A stretch of DNA of 64,000 nucleotides. Source: Diadema setosum (lineage: Eukaryota; Echinodermata; Echinoidea; Diadematoida; Diadematidae). Position numbers and translations under genes: made by a program. Position 1 is the first letter of the stretch. Each line of letters begins with the position of its first letter. This document shows positions 11,151 to 24,053 of this stretch, one piece after another. The notes below the pieces were generated by a model. That model saw nothing but the letters and a program-made list of their open reading frames with translations, did not search any database and was not told the origin of the DNA. The stretch lies in NCBI GenBank assembly GCA_033980235.1, contig CM067075.1:33428385-33492384 (forward strand). The letters run 5' to 3'.

Positions 11151-12562
11151 CTGAGTCAAATACGAATTGATTTCTTGGATTACATAATGAATGCAGCAAT
11201 GGATACATGAATGGGTAAAAGAATAGATGTGAATACGAGAATAAGTGATTATTATTGATATCAATAATGACATATAATAATAATCGAAAGATGATTTTCT
11301 ATAATTATGCCTGTTAGATATAACTAATACAGTGTTGAAGTACTTTTGAAATCGAGTATAGGAATATCCTCCTAGAAGAGATAAGACAATCAAACCTTCC
11401 AAGATTAGAATCATTGTCTTTCAAACTGGTAGATTTTTTATCATAGAAAGTCCTAAATACCGTTGTCGTTATTCTTCTTGAATCAATGTAAAAGACAACA
11501 TTTTGCCATCCGTATTATTCTGTGAAAGAAAGCAGTAATTAAAAATGTCTAAATCAAGTGACAATTAATACTATTCCTCCCCCTCTCCCATACTTTCCAG
11601 GTTCTGAATATTTTTTTTTTTACGCAATTCATTTACAAATCCACTTTTCACACTTTGTGGGCATGTGAGTGCGCGTGTGTGTGCGTGTGTCCATGATTAT
11701 GTTAAAATAATATTCTCATTGTTTTTAATATCTACAACGCTGATGTAGTGTGCGTGTTTAACTGTGGGGTCATCCACTGTTATGTGTGCCATTTTTTATT
11801 CCTGTATATCACTTCGTATTCCTGACTACATACATAAGTACAGTTGTATAATTACATTATGTATGTATAGGTGTCTATCAATATATGAATATATATGAAG
11901 GGTTTGTTTGCAAAAACCGATAAGTCCATTTTTGAAGATTTTGGAGTACGATCTCTGTCATAATGTACAAAATAATACCTTTTGAATGATATATTGGTCA
12001 CTACATATAAAGGTATATTTATTGAAGTTATGGCCAAAAGAAGCAAAAAATTTCTTATTATTCTCTTTATTTTTCTTGACCTTTAATCGCAAATATCTCC
12101 ATTTGGCAAATATGGACTTATCGGTTTTTGCAAACAAACTCTTCATATATTATATTAATATGTGCATATTATCTTCTCGTTACTGAATTCGTTGTAATTT
12201 AGATGGCAAAATTAATGAGATGATAATAATCTATTGTATCACGAAGTGATTTTGTATATTACAGGTGAATGTCATGATATCACAATTATCTTGAATTAAA
12301 AGCCAGAAACTTGTTCATAATTATTCGGACACAAACTAAAAATCAAGAGACAATCTCGAAAAGCTACCAATTAGTTATTAACATCAATTCTATGAGTGCA
12401 TATAACCCGCATCTGCACCATAAAGCGTGGACTCTGATTCGTTGGTAGGCCCCAAACTATATCGATTGTTCGCGCGCGAAAATTAAGTTTACAAATATCC
12501 GGAAATGGAATTCCATCCTGAAACACTGGTGTCAGTAGTCTGAAATTTTTTACATGACTTAC

Positions 12563-12754
12563 CTTCGCATCGTGGTGCTGAACCGCTCCACGAAGCCGAG
12601 TTGCCTCCGCGGGTGCAGGTCCGCACCGAGGACCCACCAACTAAGCGATAGCCCGTGGCGCACGCGTACGTACATCGCGACCCAACGCTCCTCGAGTTCG
12701 AACAGCCTACCGATCCGTGAGCGGGGTTTGAGGGGGTTGACGGACAGAGGATAA
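12563..12754 (-). CDS. CCP/Sushi domain exon, first of the array (gene B array)
   Basis: This is a 192-bp phase-1/phase-1 exon, acceptor GCAG (CT at 12755-12756), donor GTAAGT (AC at 12561-12562). It encodes LCPSTPSNPAHGSVGC, SRCTYACATGYRLVGG, then SWSGSAPRCEG. All six cysteines and W-S-G are present. It is the most upstream CCP exon seen. The next candidate exon of the same gene on this strand is the HYR exon at 23410-23528, 10.7 kb away. Confidence 0.88.
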
Positions 12755-14148
12755 CTGCAGAACGATGAAACAAACGAGATGGATGTGAGAGAAGAGAGAG
12801 TATTGTAGTCTCACGTCATTTTTCTTCAGGGGAGTAACTGTCCCACTGTTAGATTTCTGAACTGAAAGAACAGTTTGAACCCCATGCATTTGCACCCAAC
12901 ACACACACATGCACACACACACACACACATTATACACAATACATAACAAAACAAGACAACAAACAAAACAAAAATATGAAAAACAAAGCAAAACAAAAAT
13001 TGGTGCTGCTGGCCCTCCACAGAGATAACACTTCGTAAAGGTGCATTAACTTTTGCAAGCTGTTTTTTTTTTCCCAAATTCAAATTCAAATTCAAATGAA
13101 CTTATAAGGAATTTCTGCATCGAATATATTTTATACATGTATTACAAAACAGTCATTTCTTTTTGCTGACAAGACAATAGAACATACAGTGTGTACATCT
13201 GAATATAAAACTAAGATATAAACGTGTACAGATTAAAGAAAAGAATAAGAGAAAAAGTCAATTGGGATCCACTTGGGATAAAGTGGATCAATAATGATCA
13301 GACTGAATTATGGCACATGTATTGGGAGTGTAAATGCAGAAGACTGTCGTCAAATAAGCATAGTATTATGTATAGCTTGAAGATACGACAGCCTTAATTA
13401 TATCTATTTATTTCCCTCAGTTAAACATGATACAGTAATACAAAAGATAGTATGCATAATGAAAATAAGCTTTGTTCGGACAACCTCATTCGAGTTACTG
13501 CCATCTTACATTCATAGTTCTCAGGAGTTTCTAAATGAAATTAAATTTGTCTGATTTCAAAACATCACTCACTTGAAACAATAGCATAAACTTTACTGAC
13601 ACTGTAGGAGGGAAGTAAACAAAGCGCCGTTGCATTGAACATAAAATGCATGCAAAATGTATAATAGTGCTCGTGATTTCCATTGTTTTTCATTCAATCA
13701 AAACCATTTATTGGACCCCGAGAGTGAACTGCAAATAATTTCACAATGCAAGCATATACAGTACAGGCCCTTTGAGAATGATTTTTATATGGCATCTGTC
13801 TGTTTTATCAATTATAACATGTATAATGATAAAGTATACATAACAATTTCAGCTGATTTAATGCGAAATCATTTACATTTCCTTCCTCTCTAATAATTAG
13901 CAACATCTGCATTACAAAATAGAAAGCTGAATTACAGTACTTTAAATTATGCTTTGAGAAGTTTTTACTAATTTAAGGCAGAATTATAAAACCTTGTTTT
14001 CCTCATAGGTCCTCGACTTTTAACCTCTGATACCTGTACTATACCTGTACTATAAGGAAAGTCTATCGATAGCTTTAACTCAACCGAACAAAAAAGAAAC
14101 GCAAAAAAAAAAAAAAATCCAGAAACGCTGGTACTATTCATCATTTGG
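12755..14148. other. Non-coding stretch, unique AT-rich
   Basis: It includes a CA run (about 12900-12929), an AAACAAAAC-rich patch, and three tandem AATTC/AAATT units near 13076-13095. No exon, RNA gene or inverted-repeat element is seen. Confidence 0.5.
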
Positions 14149-17100
14149 ATGCAGTTCACTTCGAAGACTTCCTCAAACTTGATCGTTGCATGTACAGTTC
14201 ACTTCGAAGACTTCCTTAAAATTTCATCTCTGCATGTACCGTTTCCTCTTTCTTGTTCCAGTGGTCATGACTAGAGCAAAACTTCCTCCTTTATGCGGTC
14301 ATTGTCCGCCATTCATAATGACGCCAATCACCACACAACTTGTGCTACCCGTATCCAGCAATTTTCTTTGTGGGCGTATAGGTTTGTAGCCGCCCCCTCT
14401 CCCTACCCCTCCCTTCCCCTCACCCCCGCCCCCCCCCCCCCCCAATCTCACAATAATATTCACTGATGCTGGACCACTACACAGGAAGGCACTCAAAATC
14501 ATGCTTTGATATTATTTCAAATGTCTCGTTTTCTTCATTTTTTTTTTGTATCACGAGCGAAATTGCTTGTTTTCAACGAACCTTCGGCATAGCGAACTGT
14601 AACCCCACTCGACTATTGATTATAACAGGCCTGATACAGATGTAATACATTCCTTGTTGATCACATTTTTTTCCTGCGAATGTGCAGTAAAATGTGTTTC
14701 CAGTCGTGAATATTGCAAGTTGCAACACGAGACTATGATAATACAGAATATTTAAGGCTGTCACGTTAACTTCACCTGTGGGATGTAGGGCCTATATTAT
14801 TTTTTTATCATCATCTACTGTCTCCATAGGGGCCTACATCCGATATTCTGTCGGACAGTCGTTTTATCCATCCATCAATCCGTGCATCCCACCACATACA
14901 AATTTAAAAAGGTAAAAGGAGACTATAGTAAAAGTCAACTGATTCATCATGACGATTTGGACAGAACGATGCACTTTCTTCGCACCATGCAGCAGGAAAA
15001 AAAGAAAACAACAGTATTGCATTCGTTAATCCAGAAAACCTTCATTTACCATCACTTTCCACAGTGCCCCGTCCTTCCACAATCTGTAAAAGGAAACAAG
15101 TAACAATTATTTACATTGTGACAATATAAAATTATTATTACTTCTCTGAAGGTGGCGCTATTCCACTCGCTCGAGCGGAAAACGATGAAAATCAAGGGGT
15201 TAATAGCGGCTATTGATATACTGCTATTTGCCGTTATATAGCAAGATAATAGATTGGTGCGCATGGAAGTGTGCAGAGCCAGTGTGCGGAAACAGACTAT
15301 TGAGTGATGTTGAAGCCTTGACCTGTACATCCTTAGACCGAATAGGTTACAGTATACATGTGGTCGTGTATCAATACCAGTTAGTAATTAAGATGGTAAT
15401 TTCCAATCGTTGCATCCTCACGGCTTCAAGGGGGATAAACGTTGGTATTTCCCTCTTTGGTAGCTCTGAGTTCAAATCTTTCCGTTTCCAAAAGTACTAG
15501 TACACTTTGCCATTCAATCCTCTCAGTTACCAAGCCCCCCCCCCCCCCCCCCCCCACACACACACACGCACACACATACACACACAGAAGCATCAAGACC
15601 ATCCTTGATCGGGATACATTATTTTTCTTTCGCAGTCTGGCTAACTTGACCTCTCCTCTTGTACACATTATTATACGTTTAACAAACGCAAACTTCTTAC
15701 CGTAGTTATATAGATTTCTTCACTTATCTTCCTTTGTTAATAATTTCAACTTCCCTGCATGCGCGTCTCTGGCCATATTCGTCGATCCATTATTTTTAAT
15801 ACTCTGATGAAAACAACAACAACAACAACAAAGAACAAACAGTCTACACTGTATTTAAAGGTTCCCAGATCTAACTGATATTGGAAAATTGGGAGGGTAA
15901 CGTATCCTGTCTTAAATCAAATACTTGAAATAACAATATGTAAAAGTAAATTAAGGCGGTATACATGTATCTTGAGGTAAAAAAAAAAACCAAACAAACA
16001 AACTTCAGTAGGTTCAGGAGGGAAAGTTGCACGTAATAACTGAGTTTTATGTAAAGCACCTCTCACTCAGTAATCGCCTCTTGTTCTAGTCACGTAAGGT
16101 CTCTAAAGTGTTGTAGTTCAGGCTTTACGTTTGGAAAAAAATAATGATCATGTATATCTACCGCATCGTGCTATATCTAGCCAGTGTCTGTTAAATGTTC
16201 AAATCTTATACCTTCGGTCACGACAATTCAAATAGAATGAAAAAAAAAAAATCAAAATTATGTAGAGAGGTTGAGTGAAATATTGGGGACAACTGATGTG
16301 AAGTCTCGTAAGCTATAAGTCTTCAGGGTCACCAAACTAATCACAGATCGAAATAACATATTCGAAACATAACATAAACGAAAACAACACCTACATTCTT
16401 CCTGATTTTGAAACCTTCGGAAGTTTCTCGCCTGCGAGTGGGCCTATTTTGTGGTACTAAATAAATACGCGGTCTTCCTGCTCGATTCCAGGTTAGATTT
16501 TCTGTCTGTTTTGATTGGCGCCTAGTTTAGGGAGTTAATTCGTGGATGGTCCCAAAATCTGTCACCCTGAGCCTTTTTCAACAAACTAAATCCGCTTTCT
16601 ATACGTCACAGTCACTGTAATCGTGCACTCTATTCGACAACAATTTTCCTCGAGATAAAGGAAGCAAAATTCATGATATGATTTGGTTTGATTCGATCGG
16701 ATTTATTGTTTCAGCATTGCAAAATCAAACGTAACTTTGCATATAAAGCTATTATGTCATGTCAGGTTGCACATTATCAAGAAATTTGACATCAAAATGC
16801 TGTATCAAGGAAATATCATACCACGCAGGACAATGATTTCCAGTAAAATCATTTATAGCTTGAATATTGCGACCTCAGATGATATTGTATCATGCACGAA
16901 TTACACTGAAGAACATTGGTGAATAATCCACAGAATACAAATATTTTATTATGTTCACTTATTGCAGAGGAATGACATATTAAGAGGAAAGAAGAGGTAT
17001 CGTAATGAGTGGACAAATGGGAGAATAAGACAAGAAAAAAAGATGGGTATGAAATGAAGGCAAGAGGAGAGAAGGCAGGAATGAAGAGCACAGAGAAGAG

Positions 17101-18205
17101 GAAAGGGATAGAAGAAAAGAGACATTGATATAAAAGGATGATATTATCATACATATTATCATACATTTGATAATTGACTGTGCTTATCATGAGTTGATCA
17201 GACATTGCTAATAAAACAGAGTTCCTTGCGCAATAAATGATGATATTTTACGTGAGTGACAATACAGTCGGATGATCAAACTCCAGGCGATATGAACTGT
17301 GATGTTTCCACTCATTTAAGTAGAGTGGAATCGTGCATTGATTTGGATTTGATATATATCACTCAGTATGTTGTTAACTTACCTATTTATGAGCTTGAAT
17401 TGCAGCTGTAATATTCAAAAGCGATGGTATATCGTTAAAGGGAGGGGGTGGCACTAAGCTGCAGTGCCCACGAACTGTGCCCTTTAAATCTGGCCAACAA
17501 GTAGCGGCAGATGCACGAAACAAACGCAATATTTGTGATGATGTGTAGCAATGTCCGGCTGCATGCATAGAGGTTCTACAGTCGAGATCAAAACAAGCAG
17601 GACTTATTTATAGTCCAACGCTCGAAAAACAAGGAATCGAAAAGTAAGTTCCTGCAAACGGCATGCGCTGTTGTGAAGAAACTACCAAGTTACCATCATA
17701 AGAATCGTTGCTTTATATCCCGCACCACCATAAAAAAATAAACTCTCACTGGAACACGGCTTGGACAAAAATTAAAACTATTTTTGTATGTATTGAAGAC
17801 TTCACACATCGACAGAAGAAAGCAAAATAATGATCACGCTTGACAAGGCAAGGAACGACTTTGAGGGTTTCCTACCCACACCGCCAGTGGGAATATGTTC
17901 ACTTACAGTGGGAAAGATGGGAAAAGTTGGAAATCATAACTGGCACCATTTTATAGTGCAGGGGATTTAATGTCTTTCCGGGTTGTTTGGAAATACGGAG
18001 ACAGTCTGCCGGAATTTTGGTTCATGTATCCGTGTTAGCGAATGTAAATATTGTTGCATTTGCATTTACTTCTCTGAATAATGATATGCATAATAATATG
18101 AAGCATTTTCTAGTTGTCACTTTGGCAGTAGGCCTAAAAGCCACTCTTGCTTAAAGACAATGCATTATGGTGATGAAATTCATGTTGTAATGGAACCCTG
18201 TTATA

Positions 18206-18447
18206 CACTCTAAGAAAAATTGGTTCAAGTTTGCACCTTTACAAAATGTCGCACTATATTAGAAGAACCTTTGCAGGTGCAACTTTGCACCATTCAGACC
18301 AGTGTCCCAATGGGAGCACCTTAAAGGTGCAACTTTGCACCTTTCGGGTCTGAAAGAGGCAAAATTGCACCCGTAAAGGTGCTCCTGCATTATGAAAATT
18401 TCCTGCACCTTGAACGTGCAAAGTTGAACCTATTCTTTTTCTAATGT
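18206..18447. mobile_element. Inverted-repeat element, GGTGCAAAGTTG family, copy 1
   Basis: It begins ACACTCTAAGAAAAATTGG, ends near TTGAACCTATTCTTTTTC, and has multiple internal AAAGGTGCAACTTTGCACC palindromic words. The arms are roughly 34-bp imperfect inverted repeats. A related copy at 29877-30160 sits at the equivalent place in the duplicated segment, so the insertion predates that duplication. It is non-coding. Confidence 0.65.
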
Positions 18448-18689
18448 TTATTGTATATCATGTACATTATTATCATACAATACATCGCTTCAGTAACTAC
18501 AGTAATTGCTTGTTTCTACATACTAACAACAGTTATTATGGGGGAAAGAGAGAAAGAACGGAAAGTGGACACAGAAAGTTGAGCTCTTGTTGGACAACAG
18601 AACGTCCTTGACGACAAAACAGCAGAAACCAAAAATTCCCATTATCCCAACTAATTACGGATGAAGCCGTCAGCGAAGAATTAGTAAAC

Positions 18690-18765
18690 CTACTGCTGAT
18701 TGGCTGAAGACCTCCTGTTGAGCCGTCAGTAAAGAAACAGTAAAACTGCTCCTGATTGGCTCAAA
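18690..18765 (-). promoter_or_regulatory. Paired CCAAT boxes, copy C
   Basis: GATTGGCT occurs at 18698 and again near 18753. On the minus strand these read AGCCAATC, a CCAAT box in the sense of the local genes. The same pair recurs at 30442-30505, and a related block at 42888-42935. This copy has no coding exon downstream. Confidence 0.4.
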
Positions 18766-19046
18766 AGCTCGTGGTACAGCCCAGCAACATAATTGCATGT
18801 ACATGTATATTGTCAAACCACTCGGAGGAAATAGGGGCACGAAGCTAGTGATGTCACCCTCAAAGTGGGATTAGTTTACATCCTTCCCCCCCCCCCCCAC
18901 CACCCATTGTCCATACTGAGCTCTGCGAATGTCTCGGCGGGACTCGGATAATTATGTAAATATGACAAATGAATAGGCCTGATTTTGGAAGACCAATCTT
19001 ATACCACATAACAGTGGCTAAGGATACGTGTAGCTACTTTTCTAAG

Positions 19047-19143
19047 CAGGGGCCGCGGAACGTTTTTCAGTGTGGGGGGGGGGGGGGGGGGGGGCTGCGG
19101 GACCGAGGGGGGGGGGGGGGTGGGGGTGTGTGGCAAGGTCAAG

Positions 19144-19184
<41 letters not shown>

Positions 19185-19400
19185 CTTAGACGGGAAGAAT
19201 CTAAGGGCGGAATCTTTGGGAATTGAAATCATGAGTGTTGTGATTTTTTTTTTCGATTTTGTTTTTCGATTTTTTTTTCGATTTTTTTTTTTCGATTTTT
19301 TTTTTTTTTACGAACCAAAAGTGTGTGTGTGTGTGTGTGTGTGGGGGGGGGGGGGCTGCAGCCCCCCCCCCCCCCAGCCCCCCCGCTTCCGCGGCCCCTG
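19047..19400. mobile_element. MITE with CAGGGGCCGCGG termini and homopolymer-rich core
   Basis: Perfect terminal inverted repeats CAGGGGCCGCGGAA/TTCCGCGGCCCCTG bound a 354-bp element. CTAAG is repeated directly at each edge (19042-19046 and 19401-19405), which looks like a target-site duplication. The interior is mostly long G, C and T runs, TTTCGATTTT repeats and a GT microsatellite. It has no transposase and is probably a non-autonomous DNA transposon of unassigned superfamily. Confidence 0.65.
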
Positions 19401-22400
19401 CTAAGGTCTACTCAGGGATGTACAAATGGGCTCACCAAGTATCTTCTTATTATGATCTAATTGAGGTGAGGTGTATACCAGGGAGGTGGAAGCCTACCTC
19501 CTGCGGTATACAACGAAGACATACGTATTCTGAATGCTATCGATACATTGAGCTGCCCTTGTTAAGGTATGGGCGGTTAAGTACCCTTGTCCTGTATTGA
19601 CGAATCTTCACATAAAGCGTTTGTGTATATTATTCAAAACGTCGCATTATACGAAATTATGAGAAACCTGTTTGTCCTCTCGGATTCATGTTAATATTTT
19701 TATTTTCAAGCGCCATTTTTTTATACTCGTCAACTTTATCGCGCACCTTTCTATATCAACATAATTATATGATTAACTTAAATAGGGTCGTTCATCAATC
19801 ATTCATGAGCTCTACCAAAATAATATTTCATGCCTCTAATTATTCTCTGCATGGTCGAACTGTAAAATCAGCATCCCTGGCAATGATTTTACATTAAGGA
19901 ATACAGTGAATGCAGTTCACTTCGAAGACTTCCTCAAAAGATCGCTGCATGTACCATTTCCTCTTTCTTGTTCCAGTGATCGTTATGACTAAATCTTGAC
20001 CGTAACTTCCTCCTTTGTGCGGTCATTGTCCACCATTTCCATCTGAGTGTAAAAATAATGACGCAAATCACCACACAACTTCTGCTTCTCGTATCCAGCA
20101 ATTTTCTTTGTGGGCGTAGCTGTACAGCCCTTTCCCCCCCCCCCCCACCCCAATCTTAAAGATTCAACGATGCTGGGCCACTGTTGTAGGCCTACTACAC
20201 AGAAAGGCAGTCAAAATCATGTTTTCATATTTTTTTTATGTCACGTTTTCTTCTCTTTTTTTTTTTATTTCACAATTCGTGAATTTGTTTTTTGTTTTGT
20301 TTTTTTCAACGAACCCTCGGAATAGCGAACTGTAACGTCACTGCTATATAATAACACAGATGTAATATATTCCTTGTTGCAGTATGCAGTATATTTCAAG
20401 GTGTAAATATTGCAACACGAGACTATAATGAATATAATGGATATAATATCTGTTTTGTTTTGTTTTTTAACTACATCGCATTAAGGCTGTCCCTGTAATT
20501 TCACCTGTGGGATGTATCCTATAGTAGGGCCTGTATAACATCATTTAGAGCATTGTCTGTATAAATCCGATATTTTGTCGAACCGTTGTTTTATCCACCC
20601 ATCAATCCGTGCATCCCAACACATACAAATTTATCACCCAAGAAGTAATGGAGACAAGTAAAAGTCACGTGATTTGTCATGAAGATTTGGACAGAACGAT
20701 GCATTTTCTCCGCACCATGCACAGGGAAACAGTAAACAACAGTACTGCATTCGTTTATGCAGAAAACCTTCATTTACCATCACTTTCCACAGTACTCCGT
20801 CCTTCCACAATCTGTAAAAGGAAATAAGTGACAGTTATTTACATTGTGAACATTTTACTTCTCTGAAGGTGGCGCTATTCCACTCGCTCGAGCGGAAAAC
20901 GAAGAAAATCAAGGGGTGAATTGCGGTATAGCAGTTTTATAGATCCGCATGGAAGAGTGTATAGAGCCAGTGTGCGGAAACAGACTATTGAGTGATGTTG
21001 AAGCCTTGACCTATACATCCTTAGACCGAATCAGTTACACAGTTGGTAATTAAGATGGTAAATTCCAGTCGTTGCATCCTCACGGCTTCAGGGGGATAAG
21101 CATTGGTATTTCCCTCTTTGGTAGCTCTGAGTTCAAATCTTTCCGTTTACAGATACAAGCTAGTATACTTTGCCATTCAATCCTCTGATCACACGCCCCC
21201 CCCCCCACACACACACACACACGAACACACACACACACACACACAAGCATCACGACTAGTCTTGGGACACATTATTTCTTTCGCAGTCTGCCTAAGTGGA
21301 ATTCTGCGCTTGTACATAATCAATTTTAACATCGCATAACAATAGTCACACGGTTATGCTCACTGTCTTGCCACCATCTAACGAGCCCCCCCCCCCCCCC
21401 CCCGCCCGCATCCTATAACTGACTGTTGCAAAACTCTTGTGCACCAATGGCAAAGGACCCTGTATAGAGATAGCATATAGTTCTTCGATGCAATGAAAAA
21501 TAACACTGACTTTAGGCCTGACTGACAATATAAACCAACCAAACTCGACAAACCTTTCACGATCCAAACGGTCTGACTGTTCTTTTCCCCAGCCGGTTGG
21601 GAGACTTCCGCAAATTTCTTACCGTTATAGTTATTACATTTTTCATTTATCTTCCTGTGTTCAAGATTTCAACTTCCCTGTACAGCTGTGGTCATATTCA
21701 TTGATCCATTATTTTCAATATCATTTCTCTGATAAAAAAAAACCCCCAACAACAACAAAGAACAAACAGTTTACACTGTATTCAAAAGACTATAATTATG
21801 TAAAAGTGAATTATGGCGGTATTAAATCATGCATCTTGAGCCCCCCCCCCCCCCCCCGAAAAAAAAAAAAGCCTTAAGCCGGTTCAGGATGGAAAGCTGC
21901 ACGTAATAATTGAGTGTTACGCAAAGCATCTCATACTTAGTAATCGCCTCTTGTTCTGTCACCTAAGGTCTCTAAATTGTATGTCAGGCTTTGGAAAATG
22001 ATCACGTATACCTACCGCATCGGGCTATAGCTAGTGTCTGTTAAAAGTTGAAATCCTACCCTTCGGTCACAACAACTCAAAATCGTATATACGAGCAGTT
22101 GAGTGGTGTGAATACTCATAACCTATGAAGTTTTCGGGGCCACCAAACAAATCACTGCTTTTATTGAGGCTTGTATCAAATTCGAAACATAACAGAAACG
22201 AACACAACACTTACATTCTTCCTGGGTTTGAAACCTTCGGAAGTTTCTCGTCTGCGAGTGGGCATATTTTGTGGTACTAAATAAATAAGCGGTCTTCCTG
22301 CTCGATTCCAGGTTAGATTTTCTGTCGGTTTTGATTGGCGCCTATATAGGGAGTTAATTCGTTGATGGTCCCAAAATCTGTCACCCTGAGCCTTTTTAAA

Positions 22401-22708
22401 TCCGCTTTCTATACGTCACAGTCACTGTAATCGTGCACTCTTATTCGACATCAATTTTCCTCGAGATAAAGGAAGCAAAATTAATGATATGATTTGGTTT
22501 GATTCGATCGGATTTATTATTTCAGCATTGCAAAATCAAACGTAACTTGCATTTATGTCATGTCAGGTTGCACATTATGAAGAAATTTGTCAGGTTGCAC
22601 ATTTTCAAGAAATTTGAGATCAAAATGTTGTATCAAGAAAATAAGATACCACGCACGAAAGGATAATTTCCAGTTAGCATTTCCCAGTTTGAATATTTCA
22701 ACCTCAGC

Positions 22709-22912
22709 GTATCCGGGCAATTACCCCCGGAGGGCAATTACCCCCCGGCCAAATACTGGTTAGTGGTAAGGTAAGAGTAAAGATTAGGGTTAGGGTTAGG
22801 TTTAGGGTTAGGAGTTTGGGTTAGGGTTAGGGTTAGGTTCAGGATTAGGATTAGGATTAGGGCCAGGGGAAGGGTGCGGGGTAATTGCCCAGGGCGTAAT
22901 TGCCCTAGACCC
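22709..22912. mobile_element. Interstitial telomere-like (TTAGGG) insertion with 9-bp target duplication
   Basis: CAACCTCAG occurs at 22700-22708 and again at 22913-22921, bracketing 204 bp. Both ends carry an inverted GGGCAATTAC/GTAATTGCCC word. The core (about 22776-22862) is TTAGGG and close variants. The duplicated copy C has an uninterrupted GACCTCAGATGATATTGTAT at about 16871-16890, so the empty site is in the same window. It is a non-autonomous mobile element or a telomere-sequence insertion. Confidence 0.75.
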
Positions 22913-23312
22913 CAACCTCAGATACAGTGTGTATCATACGTGTTGAATCCACAGAAAGAGAGCATAATATTTTGATTAAGGCCATGTATTGCAGAGGAAT
23001 GACAGAAGAGGAAAGAAGAGAGGAAGACTAACCAAAGGATGGTATGAAATAAAGACAAGAGGAGAGAAGGCAGGAATGAAGAGTATAGAGAAGAGGAAAG
23101 GGATAGAAGAAAAGAGAAATTGATAATAAAAGGATGACAAAAAAAAAGACAGAAAGTGCATTCATATTAATGTTTTCTTTGGTAAGAGAAACAACTTGTT
23201 CGTTTCCTTAGACACGATGAGTATTATCAAGAATCGCGCTGGCTTTCACATAGCAAGGGCGCTCAAAAAGTATCGCTATAATGGGAAACTCTTAATCTGT
23301 TACCTCTGTGAA

Positions 23313-23343
23313 TTCTCTAGCTTCTCAGTGAGAAGCTAGAGAA
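23313..23343. repeat. 31-bp near-perfect palindrome
   Basis: TTCTCTAGCTTCTCA, one base, then its exact reverse complement. The 15-bp stem lies 66 bp downstream (minus sense) of the HYR second-half exon of gene B. Confidence 0.7.
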
Positions 23344-23409
23344 GTTTTAAAAGTACACACAAAAATGCGAGGTTTCCTTCCAATGTATAAATGAATAATC
23401 AACGCATAC

Positions 23410-23528
23410 CGACAACGTTGACAGTCACCGAACACCTTGCTGTATTCCCAGACGGATCTCTGGCAGTATAAACTGTGGTATGCCTCCCTGCTGGAAACGA
23501 AGACCCGGGCCCTCTTCCGCTGGAAATT
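23410..23528 (-). CDS. HYR domain, second-half exon (gene B 5' module)
   Basis: The acceptor TTTTCAG (CT at 23529-23530) opens a 119-bp exon entering in phase 2 and leaving in phase 1 through donor GTATGC (AC at 23408-23409). It encodes ISSGRGPGSSFPAGRH, then TARDPSGNTARCSVTVNVVG, the second half of a HYR domain. The first base completes the Ser codon begun in 25258-25384. If the donor were not used, the frame would stop two codons later, giving a very short secreted protein. The A paralogue is at 34075-34190. Confidence 0.87.
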
Positions 23529-24017
23529 CTGAAAAGTTGGTGCCATAGTAAAACAACAACAGCGAAACTAGCAACTACGCCGAAAACTATATATGACATG
23601 CAATAGTTTAAGCGATAAAAAAAGAAAAAATGTTAAGACGCACTTAAATCTCAATATACTGCAAACCGAAACCCCCACTATTTCAGAGGCCCGCAGTCAC
23701 ATGCAGCTATTATTGAGTTCGACTATATTTAGCATGTATCACTAGTGATATTTATTTGCACTCATCTCACTATAGGCCCGTATATCCAGCTGTCATCACA
23801 ATTTGATTAAGTAAGTACCATGTAAAAAGTAGTAAACATATCAGTGATAGCATATCAAACTGTCATCTCAGTTTGACTAAAGTACTTTGAGCATGCATGT
23901 ATCAGCGGTGGTACTTTGAGATTATCTGCATTATGATTACGATTTGATATGATTATGATTATGATTTGAGATGACCTGTATATGCGAACATTTCATTGTA
24001 TTTCTGATTATTTTGTT

Positions 24018-24053
24018 GAAATAAATCAACTTAAACTTGAACTTGAACTTGAA
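24018..24053 (+). mobile_element. 3' tail of a non-LTR element or SINE
   Basis: AATAAATCAACTTAAACTTG followed by repeated AACTTG units resembles the polyadenylation signal plus short tandem tail of invertebrate non-LTR retroelements. Similar tails occur at 41228-41261 and 45255-45281. The element bodies are not recognisable. Confidence 0.4.

Larger units (their letters stand above)
14149..19030. repeat. Segmental duplication, copy C (lacks coding exons)
   Basis: Long stretches match 19911-23140, 26710-26834 and 28927-30760 in the same order and orientation. Anchors: the GCAGTTCACTTCGAAGACTT block (14151 and 19914), GAAGGTGGCGCTATTCCACT (15149 and 20865), a GGCCTATTTTGTGG-type block (16440 and 22260), and AACTCCAGGCGATATGAACT (17280 and 28930). 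Relative to the gene B copy, two blocks are missing near 17.14 and 17.28 kb. These are exactly the blocks that hold all B exons. The copy also has its own 45-bp tandem repeat at about 14151-14240. Confidence 0.75.

Noticed and set aside
18969..19600. Gly- and Pro-rich open frames on both strands
   Set aside because: They are produced by the poly-G and poly-C runs of the 19047-19400 element.
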